Assembly: GCA_963921795.1 (NCBI GenBank)
Contig: OY997639.1
Coordinates: forward strand, 57,095,163 to 57,159,162
From: Nannobrachium achirus
Lineage: Eukaryota; Chordata; Actinopteri; Myctophiformes; Myctophidae
Direction of reading: 5' to 3'
DNA length: 64,000 bases
Positions 45,431 to 54,539 of the stretch are shown here, piece after piece. Below the pieces are notes generated by a model, which made no database searches, was not told the DNA's origin, and was given only the letters and a program-made list of their open reading frames with translations. Position numbers and translations under genes: made by a program. Positions within the stretch are counted from its first letter, which is position 1, and every line of letters starts with the position of its first letter.

Positions 45431-48155
45431 CACTGGACTCTGGCGGGGTCCCCCTGAAATTTCAGGGGACCCCCCCTTGCAAGCGCAGACGTTTGGACAA
45501 TACAAACAATTTTTCTCATGCCAAGAAATTAATGTTTATTCCTCCTCTGTGCTCTCCTCCAGTGCCTGTAATAAAAAGTGTGTTGATGAAACAATGCCTG
45601 TTTATTTCAAACCCACCTGCTTTACTACAGACGACCCCATTTTGCATGAATTTAACCAGTGTAGAGAAGTCCAGGCTGGAATTTCTTTCCACTCAGAAAA
45701 TATCGCTTCCTCCAGTCATGCAGACAGGTTACAAGCAGAATATTTCTCTTTGCAAAATGTTCCCAGACAAGCTAATTCCTATTCACAGTGGTATAGTCTC
45801 TCTAGTGTGCAATACCCCTCTGTCTCCACCGAGCGGCACTGTTATGCCGACTCTAGTTCAGGACAGGAGTTTGGTCTTAGCGTCAGGGAAGAAGCCAACA
45901 CATATCACCCAGGGTCGGCCTCGTCTTCCCGCAAGGAAGCATATAAAGGCCTTAGCACAGGTTATAAACGTAAATACAATTCCCCGAGCCGGGGATTATG
46001 TTACTTATGCGATGAACCCTGTCCCCCGGGCTCCACGTTGTGTGTCGCATGTATTATTAACAAGCGAGGCTTCTTGGAGGTCACGTGTTCGTCTCCCACC
46101 GGATACGGAAATAAGCGTACCGGAAACGGAAACGCTCTTTCCGCCGGTGACTCCGCGCCTTCCGGCCCGGCGTCTAGCGGATACGGATACGTGCCCGGAT
46201 ATGGAACCTTTCCCTCCCGGCCCAGTAGTTCCGCTCAGGCGGTACAACCCCAAGGCTTCTCCGTTGCTCAGCAACACGTTAGCACAGTGTGCAGAGCAAT
46301 GGAAACGTTGCAATCCGAATCACTGGGTGTTTCGGACGGTGACGCGGGGTTACAGACTACAGTTCGCGAAAAAACCCTCCCTATCCAGCAAGGTTATTTA
46401 TACTCGAGCCCGCGGCTTGAAGGCCGATGCCTTGAGGGAGGAGATAAGCTCACTATTGCGCAAGGGCGCTATAGTGGAGTTATCACGCGACCAGAGCCGT
46501 TTAGGCTTCTGGAGCCGTTATTTTCTGGTTCAGAAAAAAGGAGGGGGGCTGCGTCCGATTATGGACTTACGTGCTCTGAACAAGCACTTGAAAAAGTTCA
46601 AATTCAGGATGCTGACGTCAGAGTCACTGATGAAATCAGTGAGACAGGGGGATTTCCACTGTTCAGTGGATCTGAAGGACGCTTATCAGCACATCCTCAT
46701 TTATCCCCCACACAGGAAGTTCCTGCGGTTCGCCTTCGAGGGGCGCCTGTACGAGTACACGGTCCTCCCTTTCGGTCTTTCTCTGAGCCCTCGGGTTTTC
46801 GTGAAAGTGACCGAGGCAGCCATTGCTCCACTGAGGCATCAGGGAGTCAGGCTGGCGAACTACATAGACGATTGGATGATTTCCGCCGCCTCCTGCTCAG
46901 AAGCGGCGCGCCATACCAATCTGGTGTTGTCACACCTGAAGGCCTTGGGTTTCAACGTCAACTTTGGCAAAAGCATGTTGTTACCCTCCCAGCAGATTTC
47001 CTTTATAGGAATATCTCTGGACTCGGCCACCATGTCCGCTCGCCTCTCCCCGGAGAGGGTGGACAGGTTTCTGGCTTGTCTCGGCTCCTTCCGACTGAAC
47101 CAGGTGGTCAGGTACAAGGAGTGCATGAAGTTGACTGGGCTGATGGCTTCAGCAGTGCAACTTCTGCGTCTGGGCAGGTTTCATATGAGACCTTTCCAGC
47201 GGTGGTCACTGGCGCTCAGGATTCCTTCCCTGCAAGGGTACAGGAAGGTGACAGTCAGCCAGGTCTGCATGGACGCTCTGGTCCCATGGAGGGACCAGGC
47301 GTTGTTGACAAGTGGGGTCTCCATGGGCGAAGTGGTGTCACGCAAGGTGATCACCACAGACGCCAGCCGCTCGGGGTGGGGCGCCACCCACGAGGGGCGC
47401 TCAGCCAGGGGTCTTTGGACCCAGGCCATGTTGGAGTACCACATCAACTATCTGGAATTAATGGCGATCTACTTGGCGCTCAAGCATTTCGAACCATTTC
47501 TCCGGGGTTGCCATGTCCTGGTCAGGACGGACAACACGGCGGCCCTGTATTATCTCAACAAACAGGGCGGCCTCTCCTCGCGTACGCTGGATCAGCTGGC
47601 GCGCGAGATGACCCTCTGGTGCTTGCCTCGGTTGAGGTCCATCAGAGCCTCCCATGTCCCGGGCCTTCAGAACGGCGGCGCCGATCTGTTGTCCAGGGGG
47701 GAGCCTCGTTACGAGGATTGGTCTCTCCACCCTGCGGTGGTGAGGCAGATTTTCTCCAGGTTCGGTCGACCGCGAGTCGATCTCTTTGCCTCCCAGGAGA
47801 ACGCGAAGTGTCCCCTTTACTTTTCAGTGAGGGGACCTTCTCCTCTGGGGATGGACGCGTTTGCTTACGAATGGCCACAAGGTCTTCTCTACGCGTTTCC
47901 ACCCCTGGAACTGATTCTTCCCACTCTGGAGAGGATCAGATGTTCCAACCAGGAGGTTCTTCTGGTGACACCATCCAGGGGAGTGTGGAGGTCTCTGATC
48001 ACCCCACTGCTCTCTCAACCCCCTTGGCGGCTTCCCTTGCTCAGGGATCTGCTGCGCCAGGCAGGGGACGAGATCTTCCATCCAGACCCACGGGGCCTAG
48101 ACCTGTGGGTTTGGCCCGTGAGAGGGAGAACCTGCTTGCAGCAGGCTTCTCACCG
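45114..48155 (+). other. Stop-free overlapping frame upstream of the recombinase
   Basis: The recombinase reading frame has no stop from at least 45,114 to the recombinase itself, 1,014 codons that lie over the end of gag and nearly all of the polymerase gene. Most of this translation has no recognised domain. At residues 296-313 (about 45,999-46,052) it encodes CYLCDEPCPPGSTLCVAC, a CX2C-X3-C-X6-CX2C cluster resembling a zinc ribbon. The beginning at 45,114 is a GTG, so a real start there is doubtful. Extensive overlap of polymerase and recombinase frames is known in DIRS elements; whether this stretch is translated here is open. Confidence 0.5.
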
Positions 48156-48165
48156 ATGGTTGTAG
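45427..48165 (+). CDS. pol: DIRS ORF2, reverse transcriptase-RNase H-methyltransferase-like
   Basis: The frame is open from 45,295; a GTG at 45,427 overlaps the Gag stop and the first ATG is at 45,532. Numbering from 45,427 gives 912 residues. Residues 1-340 have no domain I recognise. The reverse transcriptase spans about 345-560: RPIMDLRALNKHL near 380, VDLKDAYQH with catalytic D415, and YIDD at 479-482, the DIRS form of the YxDD box. RNase H follows at about 640-755, with D645, E677, D702 and D753 as the likely acidic residues. The last 130 residues (VDLFASQENA near 785, YAFPP near 822) occupy the place of the Dam-like methyltransferase module described in DIRS elements; that call is weaker. 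The stop TAG at 48,163 overlaps the recombinase ATG. Expression by frameshift or reinitiation is likely, but I saw no canonical slippery heptamer. Confidence 0.9.
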   Translation: MTLDSGGVPLKFQGTPPCKRRRLDNTNNFSHAKKLMFIPPLCSPPVPVIKSVLMKQCLFISNPPALLQTTPFCMNLTSVEKSRLEFLSTQKISLPPVMQTGYKQNISLCKMFPDKLIPIHSGIVSLVCNTPLSPPSGTVMPTLVQDRSLVLASGKKPTHITQGRPRLPARKHIKALAQVINVNTIPRAGDYVTYAMNPVPRAPRCVSHVLLTSEASWRSRVRLPPDTEISVPETETLFPPVTPRLPARRLADTDTCPDMEPFPPGPVVPLRRYNPKASPLLSNTLAQCAEQWKRCNPNHWVFRTVTRGYRLQFAKKPSLSSKVIYTRARGLKADALREEISSLLRKGAIVELSRDQSRLGFWSRYFLVQKKGGGLRPIMDLRALNKHLKKFKFRMLTSESLMKSVRQGDFHCSVDLKDAYQHILIYPPHRKFLRFAFEGRLYEYTVLPFGLSLSPRVFVKVTEAAIAPLRHQGVRLANYIDDWMISAASCSEAARHTNLVLSHLKALGFNVNFGKSMLLPSQQISFIGISLDSATMSARLSPERVDRFLACLGSFRLNQVVRYKECMKLTGLMASAVQLLRLGRFHMRPFQRWSLALRIPSLQGYRKVTVSQVCMDALVPWRDQALLTSGVSMGEVVSRKVITTDASRSGWGATHEGRSARGLWTQAMLEYHINYLELMAIYLALKHFEPFLRGCHVLVRTDNTAALYYLNKQGGLSSRTLDQLAREMTLWCLPRLRSIRASHVPGLQNGGADLLSRGEPRYEDWSLHPAVVRQIFSRFGRPRVDLFASQENAKCPLYFSVRGPSPLGMDAFAYEWPQGLLYAFPPLELILPTLERIRCSNQEVLLVTPSRGVWRSLITPLLSQPPWRLPLLRDLLRQAGDEIFHPDPRGLDLWVWPVRGRTCLQQASHRWL

Positions 48166-49166
48166 CCACTATTCAGAGTGCTAGAGCCCCCTCTACTAGG
48201 GCTGTGTATGATGGAAGGTGGAATGCCTTTTTGGACTGGTGTGAGCTACAGGAGCCACCTGTGGTGGCTCATATAGCTTCGGCCCAGAAGGTGTTAGATT
48301 TCCTGCAGGACCGCCTGGACCTTGGTCTGGCGTTCTCTACACTGAGGGGTTATTTAACGGCTATTGATGCCTGCCACCTGGGGGTGGCAGGCAAAGGCCT
48401 TTCTAAAATCGCTGAGGTGGTCCAGTTCATGCATGGTGTGGACCATTTGAGACCTGTGACCAGAGCCTTGTTTCCTGTTTGGGATCTACAAGTGGTTCTT
48501 GAGGGCCTTTGCAAGGCACCCTTTGAACCGATTGGGAGGACCTCTTTGAAACATTTAAGTTTCAAAACAGCTCTTTTGCTTGCCTTGTCTACGGCTAAGC
48601 GTGTGAGCGACCATCATGCGCTCTCTGTGAGCCCTGATTGTATGAGGTTTCTCAATAATGACTCCAAGGTTCTTCTTAAACCTCATTTGAGTTTTATTCC
48701 TAAGAACCGAGTGGTCCCGAAGGAACCTGTTGTTTTGACGGCTTTCCATCCTCCTCCGTTTGCATCAGAGGAGGATAGGCGTCTTCATTGTCTTTGTCCA
48801 GTTAGGGCCCTGAAGGCCTACTGTGATAGGACGGTGGACAGCAGGTCTACTTCTCAGCTTTTCGTGGTCATGAATGCCCGTCAACGGAAAGCGGTGTCCA
48901 AACCCACTCTGTCGAGATGGCTTGTGGATGCTATTAGGTTGGCTTACACCCGGTCTGGGTCTGAAGTGCCGGAAGCACTTAAGGCCCACAGTACTAGGGG
49001 TGTGTCTACCTCTTGGGCTTTGTCCAAAGGTGTCTCCATTGAGGAGATTTGTGCAGCGGCGAATTGGTCTTCGCCGTCCACCTTTGCGACCTACTATCAC
49101 CTGGACGTTGCGCCTTCTGCTATGGCGCATACGGTTCTGGGTGCTGCTGCCCTTCCTACTATGTAG
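48156..49166 (+). CDS. DIRS ORF3, tyrosine recombinase
   Basis: The protein of 336 residues, taking ATG 48,156, is a phage-integrase-type tyrosine recombinase that in DIRS elements integrates a circular DNA copy in place of a DDE integrase. An N-terminal SAM-like DNA-binding region (ARAPSTRAVYDGRW, then FLDWCE) is followed by the catalytic core. The visible catalytic residues are R149 (AKRVSD), H278 and R281 (HSTRG), W304 (AANWSS) and Y313 or Y314 (TYYHLD), in the order expected of the family. The ATG overlaps the polymerase stop in ATGGTTGTAG. The family's conserved region begins slightly earlier (LLAAGFSP), so translation may instead enter by frameshift from further upstream. The frame is -1 relative to the polymerase. 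Confidence 0.9.
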   Translation: MVVATIQSARAPSTRAVYDGRWNAFLDWCELQEPPVVAHIASAQKVLDFLQDRLDLGLAFSTLRGYLTAIDACHLGVAGKGLSKIAEVVQFMHGVDHLRPVTRALFPVWDLQVVLEGLCKAPFEPIGRTSLKHLSFKTALLLALSTAKRVSDHHALSVSPDCMRFLNNDSKVLLKPHLSFIPKNRVVPKEPVVLTAFHPPPFASEEDRRLHCLCPVRALKAYCDRTVDSRSTSQLFVVMNARQRKAVSKPTLSRWLVDAIRLAYTRSGSEVPEALKAHSTRGVSTSWALSKGVSIEEICAAANWSSPSTFATYYHLDVAPSAMAHTVLGAAALPTM

Positions 49167-49467
49167 TGGGGCGGCTCTCTCCCCTTCCTGAGATAGCATG
49201 CTGCTGTCTCTAGGATACGTGGGGGGACCCTGAGTTTTTCCCTTATATTATTGCAATTTTATAAGGTGGACCTGTGTCTGCCCTTAGTGCATAAGGCAGG
49301 CCTCGGTCTGTCAGGGTCTTTTTCTGTCTGAACACGCCCAGGCCCTGTGGGTCTGGGTCGGATCAGTCCTGAAAGGGGTCACGTCGGTTGACAGGACCTC
49401 CTTTCCGGGTGTGGTCGGTGTGCACGACAGTCTTGTCGGTTCATGACTTCTCGGGGAGTATATGAGT

Positions 49468-49559
49468 CCCATAGGGGGACCTTGTCTGGAGGTATGACAA
49501 TAAACGTATAGGTTCCGAACGGAACCATGTTTATTTAATACCGGAGGACAAGGTCCCCC
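49468..49559. repeat. DIRS internal complementary region
   Basis: Bases 49,468-49,505 are the exact complement of the left end (43,060-43,097), and 49,501-49,559 are the exact complement of the right end (49,760-49,818). The two halves meet at AAC (49,503-49,505), the complement of the GTT at both element ends. The region therefore spells the junction of a circularised element, as in the DIRS replication model where it templates joining of the ends. It also contains AATAAA at 49,499. Confidence 0.95.
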
Positions 49560-49816
49560 GAATAAAGCCCCTCGGTTCGCTAGTTGCGGGCGCAGAGGTG
49601 CGGCTTTAGAGGAAGTTATGATAGCCCGCAGGGCTTTTATACACTCGGGGGCGGCGCCCTCGTTTGTGATTGACAGCCCTACCGACAAATGATATTTCTC
49701 GTACGGGAGCTTATGAGTTTTACTCTGTTGCAGCGCCAGATGGCGCTGGTTATCCCATAGGGGGACCTTGTCCTCCGGTATTAAATAAACATGGTTCCGT
49801 TCGGAACCTATACGTT
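49560..49816 (-). repeat. DIRS right inverted terminal repeat
   Basis: Bases 49,609-49,753 are the perfect inverted copy of 43,098-43,242. The outer end differs from the left one, ending with the palindrome GGTTCCGTTCGGAACC (49,793-49,808) and then GTT. AATAAA at 49,561 could serve as a polyadenylation signal for plus-strand transcripts. Confidence 0.9.
49634..49641 (-). promoter_or_regulatory. TATA box of DIRS right repeat, antisense
   Basis: CTTTTATA is the inverted copy of the left TATA box and would drive transcription leftward into the element. Antisense transcription from the inverted repeat is known for Dictyostelium DIRS-1; here it is inferred. Confidence 0.4.
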
Positions 49817-50117
49817 TACTGTATTGTCCAAAACCTAGTTTCTATACTGTAGCATCCTGCGGCCATGTTACAAGCCTGTCCTTGTGGGACCTTGTTAGCT
49901 GTACAACCTTTGATTAATGGACTGAGATTAATGCATACGTTCCTGTGACGAGAAGGAAGTGGAACTGATTATCTGACCACCCTGACATAAGCGAAGAGCG
50001 GGACCTCTGTCAGGTAGCAATCAGTCTTCCAGCCAATCAACCTTGTCCGGAGTGTAAGTAATGCTTCTATAGAATCTATGTGTTCACAGTACAAGAGGCG
50101 CTCTCCCTGGACCGTAC

Positions 50118-50345
50118 CTATGCTCCCCAAGTTCTATGTTCCTCAGGTTCTATGTTCCCCATTTACCACCTAAACCTAAGCTTAACCCTAACCCTAACCT
50201 CAGTAAAACTATGCCTAAACCTAACCCTAACCCTAAACCTTAACCTTAACCCGAACCCTAACCTTAACCTCAGTAAAACTAACACTGGTGAATGCTAACC
50301 TGGTGCATTTTAACCTGTGGGGAACATAGAACCTGGGGAACATAG
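50118..50345. mobile_element. Miniature element carrying telomere-like repeats
   Basis: GGTTCTATGTTCCCC motifs at the left are inverted at the right (GGGGAACATAGAACC), two per side. Between them lie degenerate CCCTAA/CCTTAA units (50,166-50,270) and GTGAATGCTAACCTGG. Fragments of the same element (GTTAGGG variants with CCAGGTTAGCATTCACC) are at 6,712-6,765 and 9,716-9,769. The telomere-like tract is thus part of a dispersed repeat. Confidence 0.55.
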
Positions 50346-50999
50346 GGTGGACCCTGCTCTCACCATAGCGAGTCAATGAAGCGAATATTATAAAATAAAA
50401 CATTGATACTGGATACAGAATTTAGCTAATTGAACCAAATTGACAATTACAGGCTATAACTGTCCAATTATATGCAAAATGCAGTGCAGGCTGACTTAAT
50501 TTCAGAATATATTTGGGTTACTGTATCCATACAGATGAGAAGAAACTTAACCGATGTTTGCCCCATAATTGTCAATTAGACAGTCGTCTATTCAGGGGAA
50601 ATTAAGCTGCATTGCCTGTATGTAGGTAGAGACGCAGAGTGTTTAAGAGTTGCTTGATTGCTTGATTGCCTCACTGACTGACTGAGTTAGTGAGTGTGAG
50701 AGAACGTTTAACGCACACAGACAACTGTCCATGAACGCATTTTGTTATTTTTTTATTCACCAAACCTCTCCAAACACCAATCTGAAAATAGGCGGTGGGG
50801 CCGTTGCCAGGGGCCCTTGGCTCTCAGGGGCCCTTGGGGGAACTATGTTAATCACATATCAAATGTGTGGGCCCCTCCTCTGTTGTCTACAGATGCTTTC
50901 TTGACCCACAGATGATCATCATGGCTTAAAATCCGAGCTGGGTAGTGCGCGTCGAGAGGGGAGGGGGGTTATGGTGGGGGGTGGGGGGCCCTAAGAAAT

Positions 51000-52690
51000 T
51001 TGCGACCAGGGGCCCTCGCAGGGGTTAATCTGTCCATGCCAAGAACACTCAGTAATTTGTATCAATTAACTTAAACAAAAATATGTCCCATAGGTTATCT
51101 ACAACTAGAAAAATATTGTTCCTTCGAAACAATTGTGGGCTCGCTTCAAGCCAGAAAACAATGGCTATAAAAGCACAAAATGTCAAGATCGCAGGCAGTG
51201 CTCTCTTTGACGTTACTGACGTCAAAGATTGGTCCATTTTGTTCCAAAAATGTGTTGTGCAAAAGTTGACCCGCTGGTGGCGCTATAACAGGCCAATGTG
51301 AGAAGGTTGGTATCTGTTCCTTGACCTATTGGGAATGTGCTTGCAAGATTTCACGCACATCCCAGGCTGTGTTCATGATTTGAGGTGTTTTTGGCTTTGG
51401 CCACTTTATTGCTGCTTGCAGCTATATTTATTATTATTATTTTATATTTTTTTTTGTGTGCACTTCATAGGCATGTTAGATAAAGGTCCTTAGATTGCGT
51501 GTAGAATGTTTCATGCAAATTGCAAAAAAAATCCTAGAATAAAAACGGGTTTAAGCGTTTTACAAACTGCTCAAAATTATATAGCGCCCCCCTTTGGCCA
51601 TTTGGGGTAAGATTGGTTTCAGTGATATTTGAACTAACCCTCTACACTATTTTGTCATGAAAATGTGACTTTGCATGTATGTTTTAGAGGCAGAAGAATA
51701 ATTTGCATAAAAATGCAATATTGTTTGAATTATTTAAAAAAGCATGTTTCAATGTTAAAGAAATCCGATCTGACAGATCTTTAGATATCGGTCCAAAGTT
51801 CACGTAAAAAAAGTTTTGTGCACGTGACGCGAAAATTCCAGAATAAAAGCGGGTTTACGCGTTTTACAAACTGCTCAAAATGGCGGAAAATTGAAGGGCG
51901 GAGCTTACTTAACAACGACACAGATGTCTTCCGCTTGAGTCAAAGCACGCGTGTAACAAGTTGCATGTCTTCAAACAAAACGAGTCATGACTTATGCCCG
52001 TTTGAAGTTTGAATTTTCAGACGCTTCGTATAGCGCCCCCCTTTGGCCGATTGGAATAAAATTGGTTTCAGTGATACTTTGACTAACCCTCCACATCTTT
52101 GCCAAATGCCATGAACGTGTAACTTTGCATGTATGATTTAGAGGCCGAAGAATAATTTGCATAAAACCGCAATATTGATAAAATTATTAAAAAATTATAT
52201 TTCACTTTAAAAGAAATCCGCCGAGATTAGTTTGACCGTATTGGTCCAAAGTTCATGTGAAAAAAGTTTCATGCGCGTATCGCGAAAATCCCAGGAGGAG
52301 ATAGATTTTTACTGTTTTTCATATAATTCCGAATTGTGGGAGACCTAAAGGTCAGAGGTCAAAAGTTAGAGGGTAAAAGTTGTTCGGCATGAGGAGACGC
52401 ATACGTGTATACAGGTTTCATGGCTGTATGTATAACACAGCATGAGCTATACCTGTTCAAAGTTCGCACTTTCGAAGGCTTCCTGCAGCGCCACCATTTG
52501 GCCGATTGCTATAAAAAATAATAGCGCACTTCGCCACTGTAAACTGAACCCATTGATGTTTTTATTTTCATTTTCTCACTAAGTATGTAGGAGTAGAAAG
52601 GAACCGAAGTTCCCGTCTACTGTCTGACTGACTGATAGATAAATAATGACAATATCTAAAGTGTGCTCGCCTTATAGGCGAGCCCACAAT
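51000..52690. repeat. Tandem repeat block with GCGCCCCCCTTTGGCC units
   Basis: ATATAGCGCCCCCCTTTGGC, followed by GATTGGTTTCAGTGATA and a GACTTTGCATGTATG-like block, occurs at about 51,580 and again at about 52,030. The CTGGTGGCGCTATAACAGGC block near 51,270 links it to the repeats at 40.6-42.7 kb. There is no credible coding sequence. Confidence 0.6.
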
Positions 52691-53190
52691 TACACACATT
52701 CTTCATTTCATTTCCATTATATGTTTCAGGCACCACTTCATTCACAAATGTACAATTAGAGAAGGAGAGGAGAGAGAGGTGAGTAATCGACCCAATTAAC
52801 TTCCACCACATTCAATGAACAGCAAATGTTTAAAACCATTGCAATGTCTATATACAGTACAGGAATTCATTCAAATTAGAGCTATTCACAGGTAGCCTGG
52901 CTCAGCTAGACTATCTGCCATTGACCATATTCACACCATGGCGATCTTGGATCACATGACCACATGGGGTGGTAACATGTCTGAGATTGCATTATAAACC
53001 ATTGTAAACAATGGAGCGATGGTCACAAAATATGAGTTCTGTTCAACCAATTTCTTTTGACCAAATTGACAAATGGGCAGATGAAAACATCAACATCCCC
53101 AAAAGGATTTAAAAGAAGAACATACTGGATTGCATTGTACATCCACAATATAGGTTGCAACATTATCTGTGCAGTGCTTGCTCCGCCTCA

Positions 53191-53208
53191 TTGCGACCGT
53201 CAGGTCGC
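53191..53208 (+). repeat. Helitron-like 5' end with perfect hairpin
   Basis: TTGCGACCGTCAGGTCGC contains the perfect stem GCGACC-GTCA-GGTCGC and matches the starts at 16,494, 17,377 and 38,886. It runs directly into a CA microsatellite; no matching 3' end with TCTTACTGG is present nearby. Confidence 0.45.
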
Positions 53209-53215
53209 AAGTTAC

Positions 53216-53235
53216 TACACACACACACACACGCC

Positions 53236-53332
<97 letters not shown>
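53216..53332. repeat. CA microsatellite
   Basis: About 55 CA units followed by GAGAGA; part of the third microsatellite-bearing element. Confidence 0.95.
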
Positions 53333-53334
<2 letters not shown>

Positions 53335-53395
53335 CGAGAGAGAGAGAGCTGGTTATGCTAGATGCAGAATAGATTTTCCTCATGCTAGATGCAGA

Positions 53396-54226
53396 ATAGA
53401 TAGATAGATAGATAGATAGATACCTTTATTATCCCAAGGGGGAAATTCAGTTGTCCAGTAGTAGCACAGCAGTATACAGTTATTTACAAAGTTACAGAGA
53501 CGTAAGAAAAGATAGATAAGAGGGAAAAAACCAAACAAAGATAAGAGCAGTACAGTACCAATAAAGAGAAGGTGCATCAATAGAGGGGGCGAATAATATA
53601 TAAGTATATATACATAAAGTGTCTTGCAAAAGAGACCATAGCAGTCAATGCTAGTTAGTGCAGTATCTCACTGTCATTGTTAAACAAGCAAAAATACTCA
53701 GAAACTACCAACACTAACAACCTAATAGTGCAGTGTCAAAAATCAGTGCGAAAAAAGAAGAAACTAGGAAGCGTGTCACCGCAAGGCGCACATGAGCACT
53801 CTTCCTGGAAGGTCCTTAGAGGTCAAAGTCAATACAGCAATAGTTCCTTAGAGGTCAAAGTCAATACAGCAATGGTTCCGTAAGTCTAAGTTAGGAAGGG
53901 AGACCTTTTCAAGCGTCCGTTATGTGTCTCGTTGTACAGCTTAAGGGCAGCCGGTACAAAAGATTTTCCTAATCTCTCAAGTCTCCGTACTGGGTAGGTA
54001 AAGCGGTCGTTTCCTCTCTTACTCCAGTAACTGGTGATCTCTAGATGGAGGGGGTGGGAGGAGTTCTCCAAGATGGAATCTAGCTTCTTCGCAGTGCGCA
54101 CCCTGGTTACTTCCTCCACCCCCTGCAGAGAGGACCCAACGACAGATCCTGCTTTCTTCACCAGTCTGTTTAGGTTAAACGTGTCACCTGCTCTGTTGTT
54201 GCCACCCATGCTAATATATAGTATAT
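53396..54226 (-). mobile_element. 5'-truncated LINE with GATA tail, minus strand
   Basis: The minus-strand frame from 54,248 to 53,886 contains LNRLVKKAGSVVGSSLQG, KKLDSIL and RLERLGKSFVPAALKLYN, the C-terminal block of common fish LINEs. It ends in GGGATAATAAAGGTATCTAT and a (GATA)n tail (53,396-53,421 read on plus). Polymerase motifs are absent by truncation. Confidence 0.7.
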
Positions 54227-54539
54227 AGTAATATATAATATATAGCATACGATTTGTGAAAGTGACAAATGGGCTTCGCAGTTATGTCAGGTCTGTTCAT
54301 ATGCTAATGGCCATGCGGATTGGCGGATTGCTCCAGCCACTGAGGAGAAACGCTCGGACAGACAGACACTCAGACAGACAGACATTTGGAGAATTATGTT
54401 TGATGTACCCTTCAATCCAGTTAATGTAGCCCTTATTTGGAATCCTTTTGGGGATGTTGTTTTCATCTGCCCATTTGGTCAAAAGAAATTGGTTGAACAG
54501 AACTCATATCGCTCTAGGGCGCTCTGTTTCCCATGGTCC

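Larger units (their letters stand above)
43060..49816 (+). mobile_element. Full-length DIRS-type retrotransposon
   Basis: This 6.76-kb element has the complete DIRS architecture: inverted terminal repeats, a Gag-like frame, a reverse transcriptase/RNase H frame, a tyrosine recombinase frame, and an internal complementary region near the right end. Both outer boundaries begin or end at the trinucleotide GTT (43,060-43,062 and 49,814-49,816). The inverted repeats are identical over at least 145 bp (43,098-43,242 against 49,609-49,753). All three frames are open. There is no target duplication, as expected for recombinase-mediated insertion. DIRS elements are known to replicate through a circular intermediate. 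By its intactness this is a recent and possibly mobile copy. Confidence 0.95.
53216..54397 (-). mobile_element. Microsatellite-bearing element, copy 3, split by a LINE
   Basis: The CA tract, GAGCTGGTTATGCTAGATGC, the ATGCAGAATAGAT repeats, GCATACGATTTGTGAAAGTG and the ACACTCAGACAG units appear in the same order as at 63,000-63,660. About 830 bp of LINE sequence is inserted after CAGAATAGATAG. Confidence 0.6.
53033..54513. repeat. Inverted flanks (about 80 bp) around a nested repeat
   Basis: GAGTTCTGTTCAACCAATTT with TGGGCAGATGAAAAC and CATCCCCAAAAGGATT at 53,033-53,110 is found inverted at 54,436-54,513. The minus-strand reading of the right arm is protein-like (LTKWADENNIPKRIP), so the arms may derive from a coding sequence. 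Between them lie a TTGCGACC end, a CA tract, a LINE and the third microsatellite-bearing element. Confidence 0.55.

Noticed and set aside
43538..45505. Many 60-160-residue frames on both strands inside the DIRS gag region
   Set aside because: GC-rich coding DNA opens antisense frames; none has a domain or conserved motif.
50166..50270. True telomere or chromosome-fusion scar
   Set aside because: The units are degenerate, and the tract lies between inverted ends that recur elsewhere, so it is part of a dispersed element.
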